From contig JAGOJO010000021.1 in the NCBI GenBank assembly GCA_017995075.1, forward strand, positions 1-37,418: a stretch of DNA of 37,418 bases, read 5' to 3'. The DNA is from Bacteroidia bacterium. Its GTDB lineage: Bacteria; Bacteroidota; Bacteroidia; AKYH767-A; OLB10. The notes below the pieces were generated by a model. The model saw nothing but the letters and a program-made list of their open reading frames with translations, searched no databases and was not told where the DNA came from. Below, one piece after another: positions 1 to 8,417 of the stretch (the stretch's first letter is position 1; each line of letters starts with the position of its first letter). The translations under genes were made by a program, and so were the position numbers.

Positions 1-126
1 CGGGAAGAGCCTGTAAGCGGTTTTCCCTATATCTTTAAACGCAATAACTTAACCTCCGGCATTTATCTTTACACAATCACCCAAGCAGGGAAAATACCTA
101 TCACCGGTAAAATGGTGGTGGAGTGA
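1..126 (+). CDS. C-terminal end of a T9SS-exported protein (partial)
   Basis: An open frame enters from the left edge and stops with TGA at 124-126, giving 41 residues. The pattern NLTSGIYLYTI, a short turn, then a strand ending in KMVVE is the last part of a type A T9SS sorting domain, the tail that sends proteins through the outer membrane in Bacteroidota. The functional part of the protein lies outside the window, so its role is unknown. No clear terminator follows. The 268 bases to murF are AT-rich and show only a weak CATAG/CTATG hairpin and the murF promoter. Confidence 0.75.
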   Translation, partial: REEPVSGFPYIFKRNNLTSGIYLYTITQAGKIPITGKMVVE

Positions 127-382
127 AACGGAATAATTTTTTTTATAAATATCATAGTCCTGCTCTATGAGTTGAATCTAAAATCAATGGATCCTGTTTG
201 TTATTCCTGATTCCATATTTCTTTCACTGAATCCTACAATTAACAGGGTAAAATAAATACATTGGAAAATCCTCAATTATCCTTTTTCAACTAACCTATT
301 CCCATTAAATCAATCTAACATCAATCAATACAATAGCTATCACTCCTCAGTGATTGAATTTCCTAAGCTGTTTCGTTTAAAT

Positions 383-390
383 TATCTTTG
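383..390 (+). promoter_or_regulatory. murF -7 promoter box, TATCTTTG
   Basis: TATCTTTG matches the Bacteroidota -7 consensus TAnnTTTG and is followed by CAGC and then the ATG. With a start site some 5 to 9 bases downstream of the box, transcription would begin at or next to the start codon. The nearest upstream TTG (354-356) is about 26 bases away, longer than usual, so the -33 element is uncertain. Confidence 0.6.
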
Positions 391-394
391 CAGC

Positions 395-1693
395 ATGGTA
401 ACCACCGAACAACTCTACGATTTCTATCAGGACCACCCAGTGGTTTCTACCGACACACGTCATCTTCCAAAAGGCTGCATCTACTTTGCACTGAAAGGAC
501 CAAATTTCAACGGGAACACTTTCGCGCAAAAAGCTCTTGAACTGGGTGCTGCTTATGCTGTAGTTGATGAACCGGCCGGTGATGATCCCAGAATACTGAT
601 GGTGAAAGATGTTTTGAAGAGTCTTCAGGAACTGGCAACCTTACATCGCCACCGTCTGGACATTCATGTATTGGCTATTACCGGCAGTAACGGAAAAACC
701 ACCACGAAAGAATTGTGTGCAGCTGTTCTGAAAAAAAATTTTGAAACACATTATACCCGTGGTAACCTGAACAACCACATCGGTGTTCCCTTAACCTTAC
801 TTGAACTGAATGAAGACCATGATTTCGCAGTGGTGGAGATGGGTGCCAATCACCAACGTGAAATCGCTGAACTCTGTGAAATTGCCTGTCCGGATTTTGG
901 TCTGATCACCAATATCGGAAAAGCTCACCTCGAAGGCTTCGGAGGAGAAGAAGGCGTTAAAAAGGGAAAAGGTGAAATGTATGATTATCTGCGTAGTCAC
1001 GGTGAACTCATTTTTATACAACTCGACAATCCGGTATTACGTGAAGTGCTGCATGGCTATGACAATATCGTCACCTATGGCCACAGTAAAACAGTACAGT
1101 TTCAGGGGAATGTGATAGAAAATACAACCGGGTTTCTGGAAGTCGAAATCACCCGCCCTTTTCACCTGCGTATAAAAACCCAACTCACCGGCGACTATAA
1201 CCTCGACAATGTACTCAGTGCGGTTGCAGTTGGCTCTCAGTTCGGCGTAGAGCCCCATGAAATACAGGAAGCTATCGAACACTATACTCCCGGCAATCAG
1301 CGCTCACAAGTCGTAAAAATCGGAAACCTGACCATCATACAGGACATGTACAATGCCAATCCCAGCAGTATGACCGCTGCTTTGCAGAATTTCGACAAGA
1401 GTTTTTCCGGAAAAAAAATAATTGCACTCGGCGAAATGCGTGAATTAGGTGCTTCATCAGAGGAAGAGCATGAGAAGATCGCTGATCTTGCTGCCGGATT
1501 AAAGAATACGCAATTACTTCTGGTAGGCCACCTTTTCAAATCACCGGCTGAACGAATCGGATGTAAGTACTTCGAGGATTCAACAGCCTGCACTGAATGG
1601 CTGAAAAGTAATATTCCATCAGAAGGTAATCTGCTGATAAAAGGCTCCAGAGGATCTAAGATGGAAAAATTAATGGAGGCCTTTGCCGTATAG
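395..1693 (+). CDS. murF: UDP-N-acetylmuramoyl-tripeptide--D-alanyl-D-alanine ligase
   Basis: MurF adds D-Ala-D-Ala to the UDP-MurNAc tripeptide using ATP, the last cytoplasmic step of peptidoglycan precursor synthesis. The 432-residue protein has the N-terminal STDTR and KGCIYFALKG elements of MurF, the Mur-ligase P-loop TGSNGKTTTK at about residues 96-105, the NLNNHIGVPLTLL segment, and the C-terminal domain with MYNANPSSM and LIKGSRGSKMEKL. An in-frame start exists at 350, but 395 is preferred because it begins at the conserved N-terminus and the promoter box lies inside the longer version. Its stop is 20 bases from the converging kinase gene, with no terminator visible between them. Confidence 0.95.
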   Translation: MVTTEQLYDFYQDHPVVSTDTRHLPKGCIYFALKGPNFNGNTFAQKALELGAAYAVVDEPAGDDPRILMVKDVLKSLQELATLHRHRLDIHVLAITGSNGKTTTKELCAAVLKKNFETHYTRGNLNNHIGVPLTLLELNEDHDFAVVEMGANHQREIAELCEIACPDFGLITNIGKAHLEGFGGEEGVKKGKGEMYDYLRSHGELIFIQLDNPVLREVLHGYDNIVTYGHSKTVQFQGNVIENTTGFLEVEITRPFHLRIKTQLTGDYNLDNVLSAVAVGSQFGVEPHEIQEAIEHYTPGNQRSQVVKIGNLTIIQDMYNANPSSMTAALQNFDKSFSGKKIIALGEMRELGASSEEEHEKIADLAAGLKNTQLLLVGHLFKSPAERIGCKYFEDSTACTEWLKSNIPSEGNLLIKGSRGSKMEKLMEAFAV

Positions 1694-1713
1694 TACGCGA
1701 CTACGATAGCTGA

Positions 1714-4113
1714 TCAGGAGTTTTTACGGGCAAATATCCCGAAAATCTTCCTCCAGCCACGATTACGTTCATTCTCCTCTTCTACTGAATCGTAGTATCC
1801 GGCATTGCCATTGATATAACCATAGTGATGGCCATATCCATAGCTCCGGGTAAAATCAGAATCGTTCAGCAATATACATGCATTCGGAATTTTGCCTTCC
1901 TTATACAGATCTTCGAGTGAACGCAGGTATTCCAGACGTGAATATCCCTGACGCACCAGATACATGCTCACATCACTGTATTGCATCAACTGAAAGGCGT
2001 CTGAAACTACTCCCAACGGCGGTGTATCTATGATAATAAAATCATAACGTTTACGCAGGTCCGAAATCATATCAGACATCGCCTGCTTCGAAAGTAATTC
2101 AGCCGGATTCGGGGGAATAGGTCCGGATATAATGATATCCAGGTATGGATCATCTGTTTTACGGATAACCGAATCCAGCGAAGCTGCGCCAGCGAGATAG
2201 TTCGATGCCCCCATATCATTCTTCCAGCCGAAATCCTGATATAGTTTTGGTTTTCTCAGATCAAGTCCGATCACTACCACTTTATTCTGTTGCAAACTCA
2301 ACACTGAGGCCAGATTCAACGTCACAAACGATTTTCCTTCACCGCCTACAGAGGAAGTAATCAGAATCGTTTTGCATTTATCGGAGGACCCATAAAACTG
2401 CAGGTTGGTACGTATGGTACGGAAAGCCTCAGCCAATGCCGACTTCGGTCGCTTCAACACCGCCAGATTATTGGTTTCTGTTGAGTGGCCTACTACACCG
2501 ATTACAGGAACTTCTGTTGCTGAAGTAATATCGTCCTTGTTCATCACTGTAGTACGAAGAAGGCTTCGGGTACTGATAAATGTAACCGGAATTATCAAGG
2601 TCAGCAGGAGAATCACTGCAGCCAGTATTTTTTTATTCGGCGCAACAGGCTCATCAGCAAGCGCTGATTCATCAAGAATTTTATTGTCGGAAACGGCAGT
2701 CGCCTTGGCAATACTGGTTTCTGCTTTCTTCTGAAGCAGGTAGGTGTAAATATTTTGATTTACCTCGAAATTACGTTTGATACCCAGCAACTGGCGTTCC
2801 ATTTCAGGCACCTGCTTGATACTCTCTTCGTATTCGTTCAGTTGTTTGTCAAGTGCAGTCCGGGTAACATTCAATCGCTGCTGGATATTCCGGATATTTT
2901 CAATCAATGAAGCGCGTGTCTCTGCAATCTGCTGATCAAGTACCTTAACAGCAGGAGCATCACTTTTAACTCCATAGGAAATTCCTTTCCGCTTCGATTG
3001 CAACATCTGAAAATTAGTGATTAACTCTACCAACAAAGGATCAGGTAATCCCATACTCGTTGGTGCCATATTGGTGATATCTTCATTCTTCACCACATAA
3101 CTGTACAGATTCTCGAGTGATTTGAGTTCAATATTATTTTTAACCCGTTCAACATCGAGCGTATTCAGTTTTTGCAATACCGCCTTTGACTCTTCACTGA
3201 GATCAACCGTTTTATTCTTTTCTTTAAATGCCTGCATCTCCTGCTCGTTACTGCTGAGCATAGTGCCGGTTGTACTCAATTGCTCATCTACAAACTTTAA
3301 TGTCAATGATGCAACCTCTGCTTTATCCTGAATGTCGAGGTCGATATATACCTTCCCGATTGCATTGAGGATATCCAGCGCCCTGACAGGAATAACATCC
3401 TGATAGGTCATCTTTACGATGTTCGCTTCTTTATCCAGCGGCTCCACCGCCAAGTTTTCAAGGATCTCGGCTATAAGTTTTGTATTGGACCGAACTTTAA
3501 ACTCATAGGTACTTCCATTTTCTACAACGATGGAATCATTTCTGAATAAGCGAAAACTAAAATGATCAGTCTTTACAGTTTCGCCAAACGCAAACTTTTT
3601 ATTCAATTGAAAATACGGAAGCTTATCGCCATCGTATTCTACTTCCAGATTATAATTTTTATTATCCAGCACCGTCACTTCAAATGCCAGATCCTTGTAC
3701 TCGCGGATAAATGTATCAACCTCCACTCGTAGCGGACTCCTTGGATAGAGCGGCTGAGCAGGAAACGTATTTGTATTCCAATATTGAACCGAAAGATGTA
3801 ATCGTTCTATTGTCTTCTGAATAACTGTACGGGAACGCAGAATACCAATTTCAGTTGGCAGATTCAGATTAGTACCAAACAAATCACTCGACAATATATC
3901 TGTAAGATTCGATGGCGAGGATTTTTCATCATCAATCAATATACTGCTTGACGCCTGATATACCGGCAATGTGAACTTGATGTACAACAAAGTGAGTCCG
4001 GCGAATAATACTCCGGCAACTACAAAATAATGCCACTTCAGTAATATCTCGCGAAAGATACTCTGAATCTGAAATTCATCTTCGTTTTTATAACGTTTCG
4101 AAAGGTTGTTCAT
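1714..4113 (-). CDS. Wzc/GumC-like chain-length regulator with tyrosine autokinase domain
   Basis: This inner-membrane protein of 799 residues fuses a Wzz-type polysaccharide co-polymerase to a bacterial tyrosine (BY) kinase, as in E. coli Wzc. Two membrane segments, at about 30-48 and 492-512, bracket a long periplasmic part with coiled-coil character. The cytoplasmic domain has Walker A GGEGKS near 589, Walker A' DLRKP near 617 and Walker B IIIDTPP near 693. A tyrosine cluster with six Tyr (YGYGHHYGY then GYY) lies at about 755-778 and is the expected autophosphorylation tail. Its ATG overlaps the stop of the upstream export lipoprotein (TAATG), which suggests translational coupling. No glycosyltransferase, flippase or polymerase gene is nearby, so the exported polymer cannot be named. 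Confidence 0.9.
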   Translation of the reverse strand: MNNLSKRYKNEDEFQIQSIFREILLKWHYFVVAGVLFAGLTLLYIKFTLPVYQASSSILIDDEKSSPSNLTDILSSDLFGTNLNLPTEIGILRSRTVIQKTIERLHLSVQYWNTNTFPAQPLYPRSPLRVEVDTFIREYKDLAFEVTVLDNKNYNLEVEYDGDKLPYFQLNKKFAFGETVKTDHFSFRLFRNDSIVVENGSTYEFKVRSNTKLIAEILENLAVEPLDKEANIVKMTYQDVIPVRALDILNAIGKVYIDLDIQDKAEVASLTLKFVDEQLSTTGTMLSSNEQEMQAFKEKNKTVDLSEESKAVLQKLNTLDVERVKNNIELKSLENLYSYVVKNEDITNMAPTSMGLPDPLLVELITNFQMLQSKRKGISYGVKSDAPAVKVLDQQIAETRASLIENIRNIQQRLNVTRTALDKQLNEYEESIKQVPEMERQLLGIKRNFEVNQNIYTYLLQKKAETSIAKATAVSDNKILDESALADEPVAPNKKILAAVILLLTLIIPVTFISTRSLLRTTVMNKDDITSATEVPVIGVVGHSTETNNLAVLKRPKSALAEAFRTIRTNLQFYGSSDKCKTILITSSVGGEGKSFVTLNLASVLSLQQNKVVVIGLDLRKPKLYQDFGWKNDMGASNYLAGAASLDSVIRKTDDPYLDIIISGPIPPNPAELLSKQAMSDMISDLRKRYDFIIIDTPPLGVVSDAFQLMQYSDVSMYLVRQGYSRLEYLRSLEDLYKEGKIPNACILLNDSDFTRSYGYGHHYGYINGNAGYYDSVEEENERNRGWRKIFGIFARKNS

Positions 4114-4880
4114 TATTGTGAGCGGAAATAAGCGGTTGCCAGTAACGCGACTGCAGTGATTAATGAAGTTATTACCGCTGTTGCCGGTGAAACTGCCGTG
4201 AAGGCTTTCTTACGGGTTGGCGGAACATAAATCACATCGTCCGGATAAATGAACTTACTTACCCCTGTGAATGCTTCTTTACTGGTGAGATTAACCGGAA
4301 TTTCGATTGTTCCTGTCGGAGTTTTACGCAATATCCGCAGATTGGTTCTGTCAGCATAATTATTCAGATCACCGGCCATTGCAAGTCCTTCCAGTAAAGT
4401 AAGTTGCTCGTTGGGGACATAATAGAGTCCCGGGCGATTTACCTCACCAAGTACTGAAACTTTAAAGCTCAGCTTCTTGATAATAATAACCGGTTCATCA
4501 ATGTATTTCTTGAATCGATTCAGAATTGTATCATGCGCATCATCCATGCTCAATCCGGCCACGTGGATACTTCCCACATAAGGCAATGCCAGATCACCTT
4601 TCTTGTCTACTACAAAACCTTTTTCGTACGCTGAGCGGCTGTCATTTCCTTCAGTGGCTGAGGCAGAAATACCGAGTCCGGGAAACGCTTCCGGATTTAC
4701 AGTAAACAGCTGAACCATCAGAATATCCGACGGGAAAATTTTCATCTCGAAACTGGAACTATCGTTGGCGAACAGGTTAGCGTCACCTTGAAGATATACC
4801 AGTTTCCGCTGCGGTGTGCATGCACCGAGGGCTACTACAAGAAGAAGAAAAAGAAAACGATGCAGGCAGGTCAGGCGCAT
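4113..4880 (-). CDS. Polysaccharide export outer-membrane lipoprotein (Wza/GumB-like)
   Basis: The 255-residue protein starts with a lipoprotein signal peptide whose lipobox is ALGAC (Cys21). A poly-export domain (FPSDILMVQLF) and an SLBB-like segment (VSVLGEVNRPGLYYV, then LTLLEGLAMAGDL) follow, and the C-terminus has a hydrophobic helix (about 230-250). This matches Wza-type outer-membrane channels that export capsule or exopolysaccharide. A longer frame exists back to 4964, but it would run into the acyl-CoA dehydrogenase and bury the signal peptide, so the ATG at 4880 is chosen. It starts 4 bases after the dehydrogenase stop and ends in a TAATG overlap with the Wzc-like kinase, its usual partner. 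Confidence 0.88.
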   Translation of the reverse strand: MRLTCLHRFLFLLLVVALGACTPQRKLVYLQGDANLFANDSSSFEMKIFPSDILMVQLFTVNPEAFPGLGISASATEGNDSRSAYEKGFVVDKKGDLALPYVGSIHVAGLSMDDAHDTILNRFKKYIDEPVIIIKKLSFKVSVLGEVNRPGLYYVPNEQLTLLEGLAMAGDLNNYADRTNLRILRKTPTGTIEIPVNLTSKEAFTGVSKFIYPDDVIYVPPTRKKAFTAVSPATAVITSLITAVALLATAYFRSQ

Positions 4881-4884
4881 AGGC

Positions 4885-6024
4885 TTATTGGAGAATACTT
4901 CGGGCAATGACAATTCGCTGGACTTCGGATGTTCCTTCGTATATCTGTGTGATTTTCGCATCACGCATCAATCGTTCAACATGGAACTCTTTTACGAATC
5001 CATATCCTCCGTGCACTTGTACGGCTTCAACTGTTGTACGCATTGCTACTTCTGAAGAGAACAACTTTGCCATTGAACTGGCTTCATTGTAATCCATATG
5101 GTTGTCTTTTAACCAGGCGGCTTTCAGACATAATAATCGGGCGGCTTCAATCTCAGTAGCCATATCCGCTAATTTAAACTGAATCGCCTGATGGTTGCAG
5201 ATTTCTGTTCCGAAGGCTTTACGCTCTTTCGAATATTTCAATGCGAGTTCATAAGCTCCACTGGCAATGCCGAGCGCTTGTGCAGCGATTCCGATACGTC
5301 CGCCGGTGAGTGTTTTCATGGCAAACTTAAATCCGAATCCATCTTCACCAATTCGGTTAGCTTTTGGCACCTTCACATCCTGGAACATGAGTGAATGTGT
5401 ATCCGACCCACGAATTCCAAGTTTGTTTTCTTTCAATCCAACTGTAAAGCCGGGTGCTCCCTTTTCTACAATCAGGCAGTTAATGCCCTTGTGGCCTTTG
5501 CCGACATCTGTCTGCGCCATTACCAGATACACAGAAGCTGTACCTCCGTTGGTAATCCAGTTCTTGGTTCCATTCAACAGGTAATGATCTCCCATGTCGA
5601 TGGCGGTTGTACGCTGTGATGTTGCATCAGATCCTGCTTCTGGTTCTGAAAGACAAAAAGCACCGATGATTTCTCCCTTGGCCAGAGGTACCAGGTATTT
5701 CTGTTTCTGCTCTTCGTTACCGAAGGTTTCAAGACCCCAGCATACCAGAGAATTGTTCACAGACATCACTACCGATACAGAGGCATCTACTTTGGAAATT
5801 TCTTCCATGGCGAGAACATAGGAAATAGCATCCAGTCCGCCACCACCGTATTTCGGATCTACCATCATTCCCAGAAAACCAAGTTCGCCTAAGCGCTTGA
5901 TTTGTTCTGCCGGAAATTTCTGGTTTTCGTCACGTTCTATTACACCGGGGAGGAGCTCCTGCTGCGCGAAATCACGGGCAGCTTGTTGGATCATCAGATG
6001 TTCTTCGCTGAGTTGAAAGATCAT
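4885..6024 (-). CDS. Acyl-CoA dehydrogenase, short/medium-chain type
   Basis: This FAD-dependent enzyme oxidises an acyl-CoA to the trans-2-enoyl-CoA and passes electrons to electron-transfer flavoprotein. It is 379 residues, the usual length. The family signatures are CLSEPEAGSDA, the NGTKNWITNGG flavin loop, the KLGIRGSDT segment and the C-terminal QIYEGTSEVQR. The catalytic base of short- and medium-chain members is the Glu in YEGT (Glu363 here). The chain length it prefers cannot be read from the sequence; butyryl-CoA dehydrogenase is plausible. It is the first gene of a minus-strand run that leads into the export genes, which look functionally unrelated. Confidence 0.93.
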   Translation of the reverse strand: MIFQLSEEHLMIQQAARDFAQQELLPGVIERDENQKFPAEQIKRLGELGFLGMMVDPKYGGGGLDAISYVLAMEEISKVDASVSVVMSVNNSLVCWGLETFGNEEQKQKYLVPLAKGEIIGAFCLSEPEAGSDATSQRTTAIDMGDHYLLNGTKNWITNGGTASVYLVMAQTDVGKGHKGINCLIVEKGAPGFTVGLKENKLGIRGSDTHSLMFQDVKVPKANRIGEDGFGFKFAMKTLTGGRIGIAAQALGIASGAYELALKYSKERKAFGTEICNHQAIQFKLADMATEIEAARLLCLKAAWLKDNHMDYNEASSMAKLFSSEVAMRTTVEAVQVHGGYGFVKEFHVERLMRDAKITQIYEGTSEVQRIVIARSILQ

Positions 6025-6046
6025 AATCGTATTTTTCTTAGGATGT

Positions 6047-6054
6047 CAAAAATA
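6047..6054 (-). promoter_or_regulatory. -7 box TATTTTTG for the acyl-CoA dehydrogenase operon
   Basis: On the minus strand TATTTTTG lies 22 bases before the dehydrogenase ATG and fits TAnnTTTG exactly. It sits back to back with the putative anmK promoter in an 82-base divergent gap. No convincing -33 TTG was found. Confidence 0.5.
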
Positions 6055-6093
6055 AAGCATTCGTAGTCTTGAAGGGCCTATTGGTAGAAAGTT

Positions 6094-6101
6094 TTTCTTT
6101 G
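6094..6101 (+). promoter_or_regulatory. Putative anmK -7 box, TTTCTTTG
   Basis: TTTCTTTG differs from TAnnTTTG at one fixed position and lies 5 bases before the anmK ATG. A TTG at 6069-6071 is 22 bases upstream, an acceptable spacing for a -33 element. If real, the transcript would be nearly leaderless. Confidence 0.4.
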
Positions 6102-6106
6102 TATCC

Positions 6107-7183
6107 ATGTTGAAAGACTTAGATCAGGGCAATTTGGTGGTGGTCGGACTTATGTCGGGCACTTCTCTGGACGGTATCGACCTGGCTGCCTGCCGGTTTG
6201 AACGTCAGGATTCAGGATACCGTTACGAACTGCTGGCGGCAGAAACCTATGCTTATTCACCAGAGTGGGAAGATCGTTTGCGGCACCTCCATTCGGCGTC
6301 GGCAGAGGAGATATTCGAGACAGATGCAGCCCTGGGGACCTTGTACGGACATCACCTGAAAGAGTTCATCGGATCACTGAAAATACGTCCGCAGCTGATT
6401 GCTTCTCACGGACATACCCTCTTTCACCAGCCGGGAAAAGGTTTTACAACCCAAATCGGATCCGGCGCCCATATTGCGGCAGTTACCGGCATCGATACCG
6501 TTTGCGATTTCCGAAGTAAGGATGTTGCGCTGGGTGGTCAGGGTGCACCGCTCGTTCCGGTGGGCGACCACTTTCTTTTTGCCGGTTATGAAGCTTGTTT
6601 GAATCTGGGTGGAATCGCGAATATCTCTCTCCTATCAGAGGGAAAACGAAAGGCGTTTGATATTTGTCCGGTAAACATGGCTTTGAATGAACTGGCCCTG
6701 CGTACCGGTGTCCCGTTTGATAAAAACGGCGTATTAGCCGCATCCGGAAATCTGCTTCCCGATCTGCTGGAACAAATGAATAACCTTAGCTTTTATCAGC
6801 AAACAGGTGCAAAATCACTCGGAAGGGAATGGTATAGCCTCCACTTTGCGCCATTGTTGGAAAATGGCTCACCGGCAGACTTATCCCGAACTGTTTGCGA
6901 ACACATAGCCGTGCAAATAAACAAAATCATGCAGGCTCTACCGGCAGGTGCAAAGGTGCTGACCACCGGAGGAGGTGCATTTCATCAGTTTCTGATAGGG
7001 CGAATGGAAAATACAGGCAATAGCCATTACGTCATTCCCGAAAAGGAACTCATTATGTTTAAGGAAGCAATTGTATTTGCGTTCCTTGGGGCCTTAAATT
7101 ACTGGGGAAGAGTAAATGTTTTCGATAGTGCAACGGGTTCTGTTAAACAACATGTGGGTGGAGCAATGTACCGTGGCGATTGA
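6107..7183 (+). CDS. anmK: Anhydro-N-acetylmuramic acid kinase
   Basis: AnmK cleaves and phosphorylates 1,6-anhydro-MurNAc to MurNAc-6-phosphate, recycling cell-wall sugar. The 358-residue protein has the N-terminal phosphate-binding motif GLMSGTSLDGID (about 14-25), the segment ASHGHTLFHQP, LNLGGIANIS in the middle and the C-terminal TGGGAFHQFLI that forms part of the nucleotide site. Length and motif order are normal. It is a single gene on the plus strand. Its TGA directly abuts the stop of the converging small acidic protein gene, leaving no room for a terminator between them. Confidence 0.95.
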   Translation: MLKDLDQGNLVVVGLMSGTSLDGIDLAACRFERQDSGYRYELLAAETYAYSPEWEDRLRHLHSASAEEIFETDAALGTLYGHHLKEFIGSLKIRPQLIASHGHTLFHQPGKGFTTQIGSGAHIAAVTGIDTVCDFRSKDVALGGQGAPLVPVGDHFLFAGYEACLNLGGIANISLLSEGKRKAFDICPVNMALNELALRTGVPFDKNGVLAASGNLLPDLLEQMNNLSFYQQTGAKSLGREWYSLHFAPLLENGSPADLSRTVCEHIAVQINKIMQALPAGAKVLTTGGGAFHQFLIGRMENTGNSHYVIPEKELIMFKEAIVFAFLGALNYWGRVNVFDSATGSVKQHVGGAMYRGD

Positions 7184-7411
7184 TTACATATCATCATCGT
7201 CATCGTCATACACATCGTCGAAGCCTTTGAAGTTATCGTCCATCATTTCCGGATCGAGATCTCCTTCTTCTTCTTCTTCTTCGTCTTCGAAATCATCAAA
7301 TTTCTGATTCTTTAATTCTTTCGATTTCAGTGGCTCCATTTTGCGGGATTTTCCTTCCGCCACCTTCTTTTTGTCGGCGCCTGGTTTTGCCGTCTTCTTA
7401 GGGATTTTCAT
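7184..7411 (-). CDS. Small charge-segregated protein, basic head and acidic tail
   Basis: I do not recognise this 75-residue protein. Residues 1-37 are rich in Lys and Arg with few acids, while residues 39-75 are mostly Asp and Glu, including EDEEEEEEGD and a run of six Asp just before the final Met. It has no signal peptide or membrane segment and is probably disordered. The stop codon touches the anmK stop tail to tail. Such dipolar proteins can be chaperone-like, ribosome-associated or DNA-mimicking, but nothing here decides this. The Asp/Glu codons give a GAA/GAT-rich stretch, so chance coding should be considered. The clean ATG and lack of overlap with other genes favour a real gene. Confidence 0.6.
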   Translation of the reverse strand: MKIPKKTAKPGADKKKVAEGKSRKMEPLKSKELKNQKFDDFEDEEEEEEGDLDPEMMDDNFKGFDDVYDDDDDDM

Positions 7412-7569
7412 TGTTTGGTTAATGAAATGAAATAGTCAGGTTGTTTTTATGTGGTTAATTGCTTGAATGACACTCCAGTTAACGTATCCGACAAATGTAA
7501 AAAAGAAAGGTTAGTAATTCACAAACCACTCCCCTCTTTTTTTAGTTAACAATTTATAAAACAATTACT

Positions 7570-7577
7570 TATCTTTA
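7570..7577 (+). promoter_or_regulatory. Probable -7 box TATCTTTA for the DUF2461 gene
   Basis: TATCTTTA matches TAnnTTTG except for the last base and lies 26 bases before the ATG at 7604, in an AT-rich region. The oligopeptide permease gene has the same variant box. Confidence 0.4.
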
Positions 7578-7603
7578 CAAAAATATTGTGAATACCCTTA
7601 AAT

Positions 7604-8269
7604 ATGCTTCAAAATCCGACTATTAAGTTCCTAAAAGACCTGAAAAAGAACAATAACCGTGAGTGGTTTGATGCCAATCGGCCGGTTTATGATAAAGCAA
7701 AAGCCGACTTTGATGGCTTTGTAGAGAAGCTGATTGCGGCTTTGATAAAAACAGATCCGCGTCTGGCAGGTTTACAAGTGAAAGATTGTATTTTTCGGAT
7801 ATACAGAGACGTTAGGTTCAGTAAGAATAAAGATCCATACAAAACCAATTTTGCGGCGTCGGTAAATATCGGCGGAAAAAAATCTCCGAACGGTGGATTT
7901 TACATTCACATTGAACCGGAAGGTGGATGGGGTTCGTTTATCGGTGGCGGCTATTGGATGCCTGAAGCTCCTACGTTGAAAAAACTTCGGCAGGAAGTGG
8001 AGTTTAACCATGAGGAGTTCTTTAAAATTCTGAAGGATAAAAATTTTAAAAAGCACTTTAAGGAAATGGAAGTACATAAACTTACCCGTGTGCCGAAAGG
8101 AATGGATCCGGAGCACCCTGCTGCTGAGTACCTGAAGTATACCAGTTTCCTGGTTACAGAGGAACTCACGGCTACCGATATTAAATCTCCTGACTTGATT
8201 AAAAAATGCGTGTCGGCTTATAAAGCAATGCTGCCGTTCCTTGATTTTCTGAATAGGGTGCATCATTGA
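7604..8269 (+). CDS. DUF2461 family protein
   Basis: The 221-residue protein matches DUF2461 (TIGR02453), a family common in Bacteroidota with no known biochemical role. Features recalled from the family are FLKDLKKNNNREWFDANRP at the N-terminus, IFRIYRDVRFSKNKDPYKTN in the first third and a Gly-rich GGFYIHIEPEG strand followed by GGGYWMPEAPTLKKLRQE. It has no signal peptide or membrane helix, so it should be cytoplasmic. It stands alone, between a small acidic protein gene and the converging metK, and ends before a shared bidirectional terminator. Confidence 0.88.
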   Translation: MLQNPTIKFLKDLKKNNNREWFDANRPVYDKAKADFDGFVEKLIAALIKTDPRLAGLQVKDCIFRIYRDVRFSKNKDPYKTNFAASVNIGGKKSPNGGFYIHIEPEGGWGSFIGGGYWMPEAPTLKKLRQEVEFNHEEFFKILKDKNFKKHFKEMEVHKLTRVPKGMDPEHPAAEYLKYTSFLVTEELTATDIKSPDLIKKCVSAYKAMLPFLDFLNRVHH

Positions 8270-8366
8270 TGAATTGATTCAAGTGTATTGTAGATTCACT
8301 GCTGTTTTCGGCGTAAGTCAGCAATAACAATTACTACAAAATAGACTCTGCCATTGAATGAAAAAT

Positions 8367-8398
8367 AAAAAGCTCCGGATATACACCCGGAGCTTTTT
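8367..8398. terminator. Bidirectional terminator between the DUF2461 gene and metK
   Basis: An 8-bp perfect stem AGCTCCGG/CCGGAGCT (8371-8378 with 8387-8394) has an 8-base loop and is flanked by A and T runs, so it would work as an intrinsic terminator on both strands. It lies between two converging genes. Confidence 0.88.
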
Positions 8399-8417
8399 TT
8401 ATTGTTTTATCAGTGAA

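Noticed and set aside
4816-5821. Plus-strand frames of 60-105 codons inside the acyl-CoA dehydrogenase
   Set aside because: They have no recognisable motifs and lie fully inside a well-conserved gene on the other strand.
7772-8266. Minus-strand 164-codon frame inside the DUF2461 gene
   Set aside because: It is antisense to a recognised protein family and shows no motif of its own.
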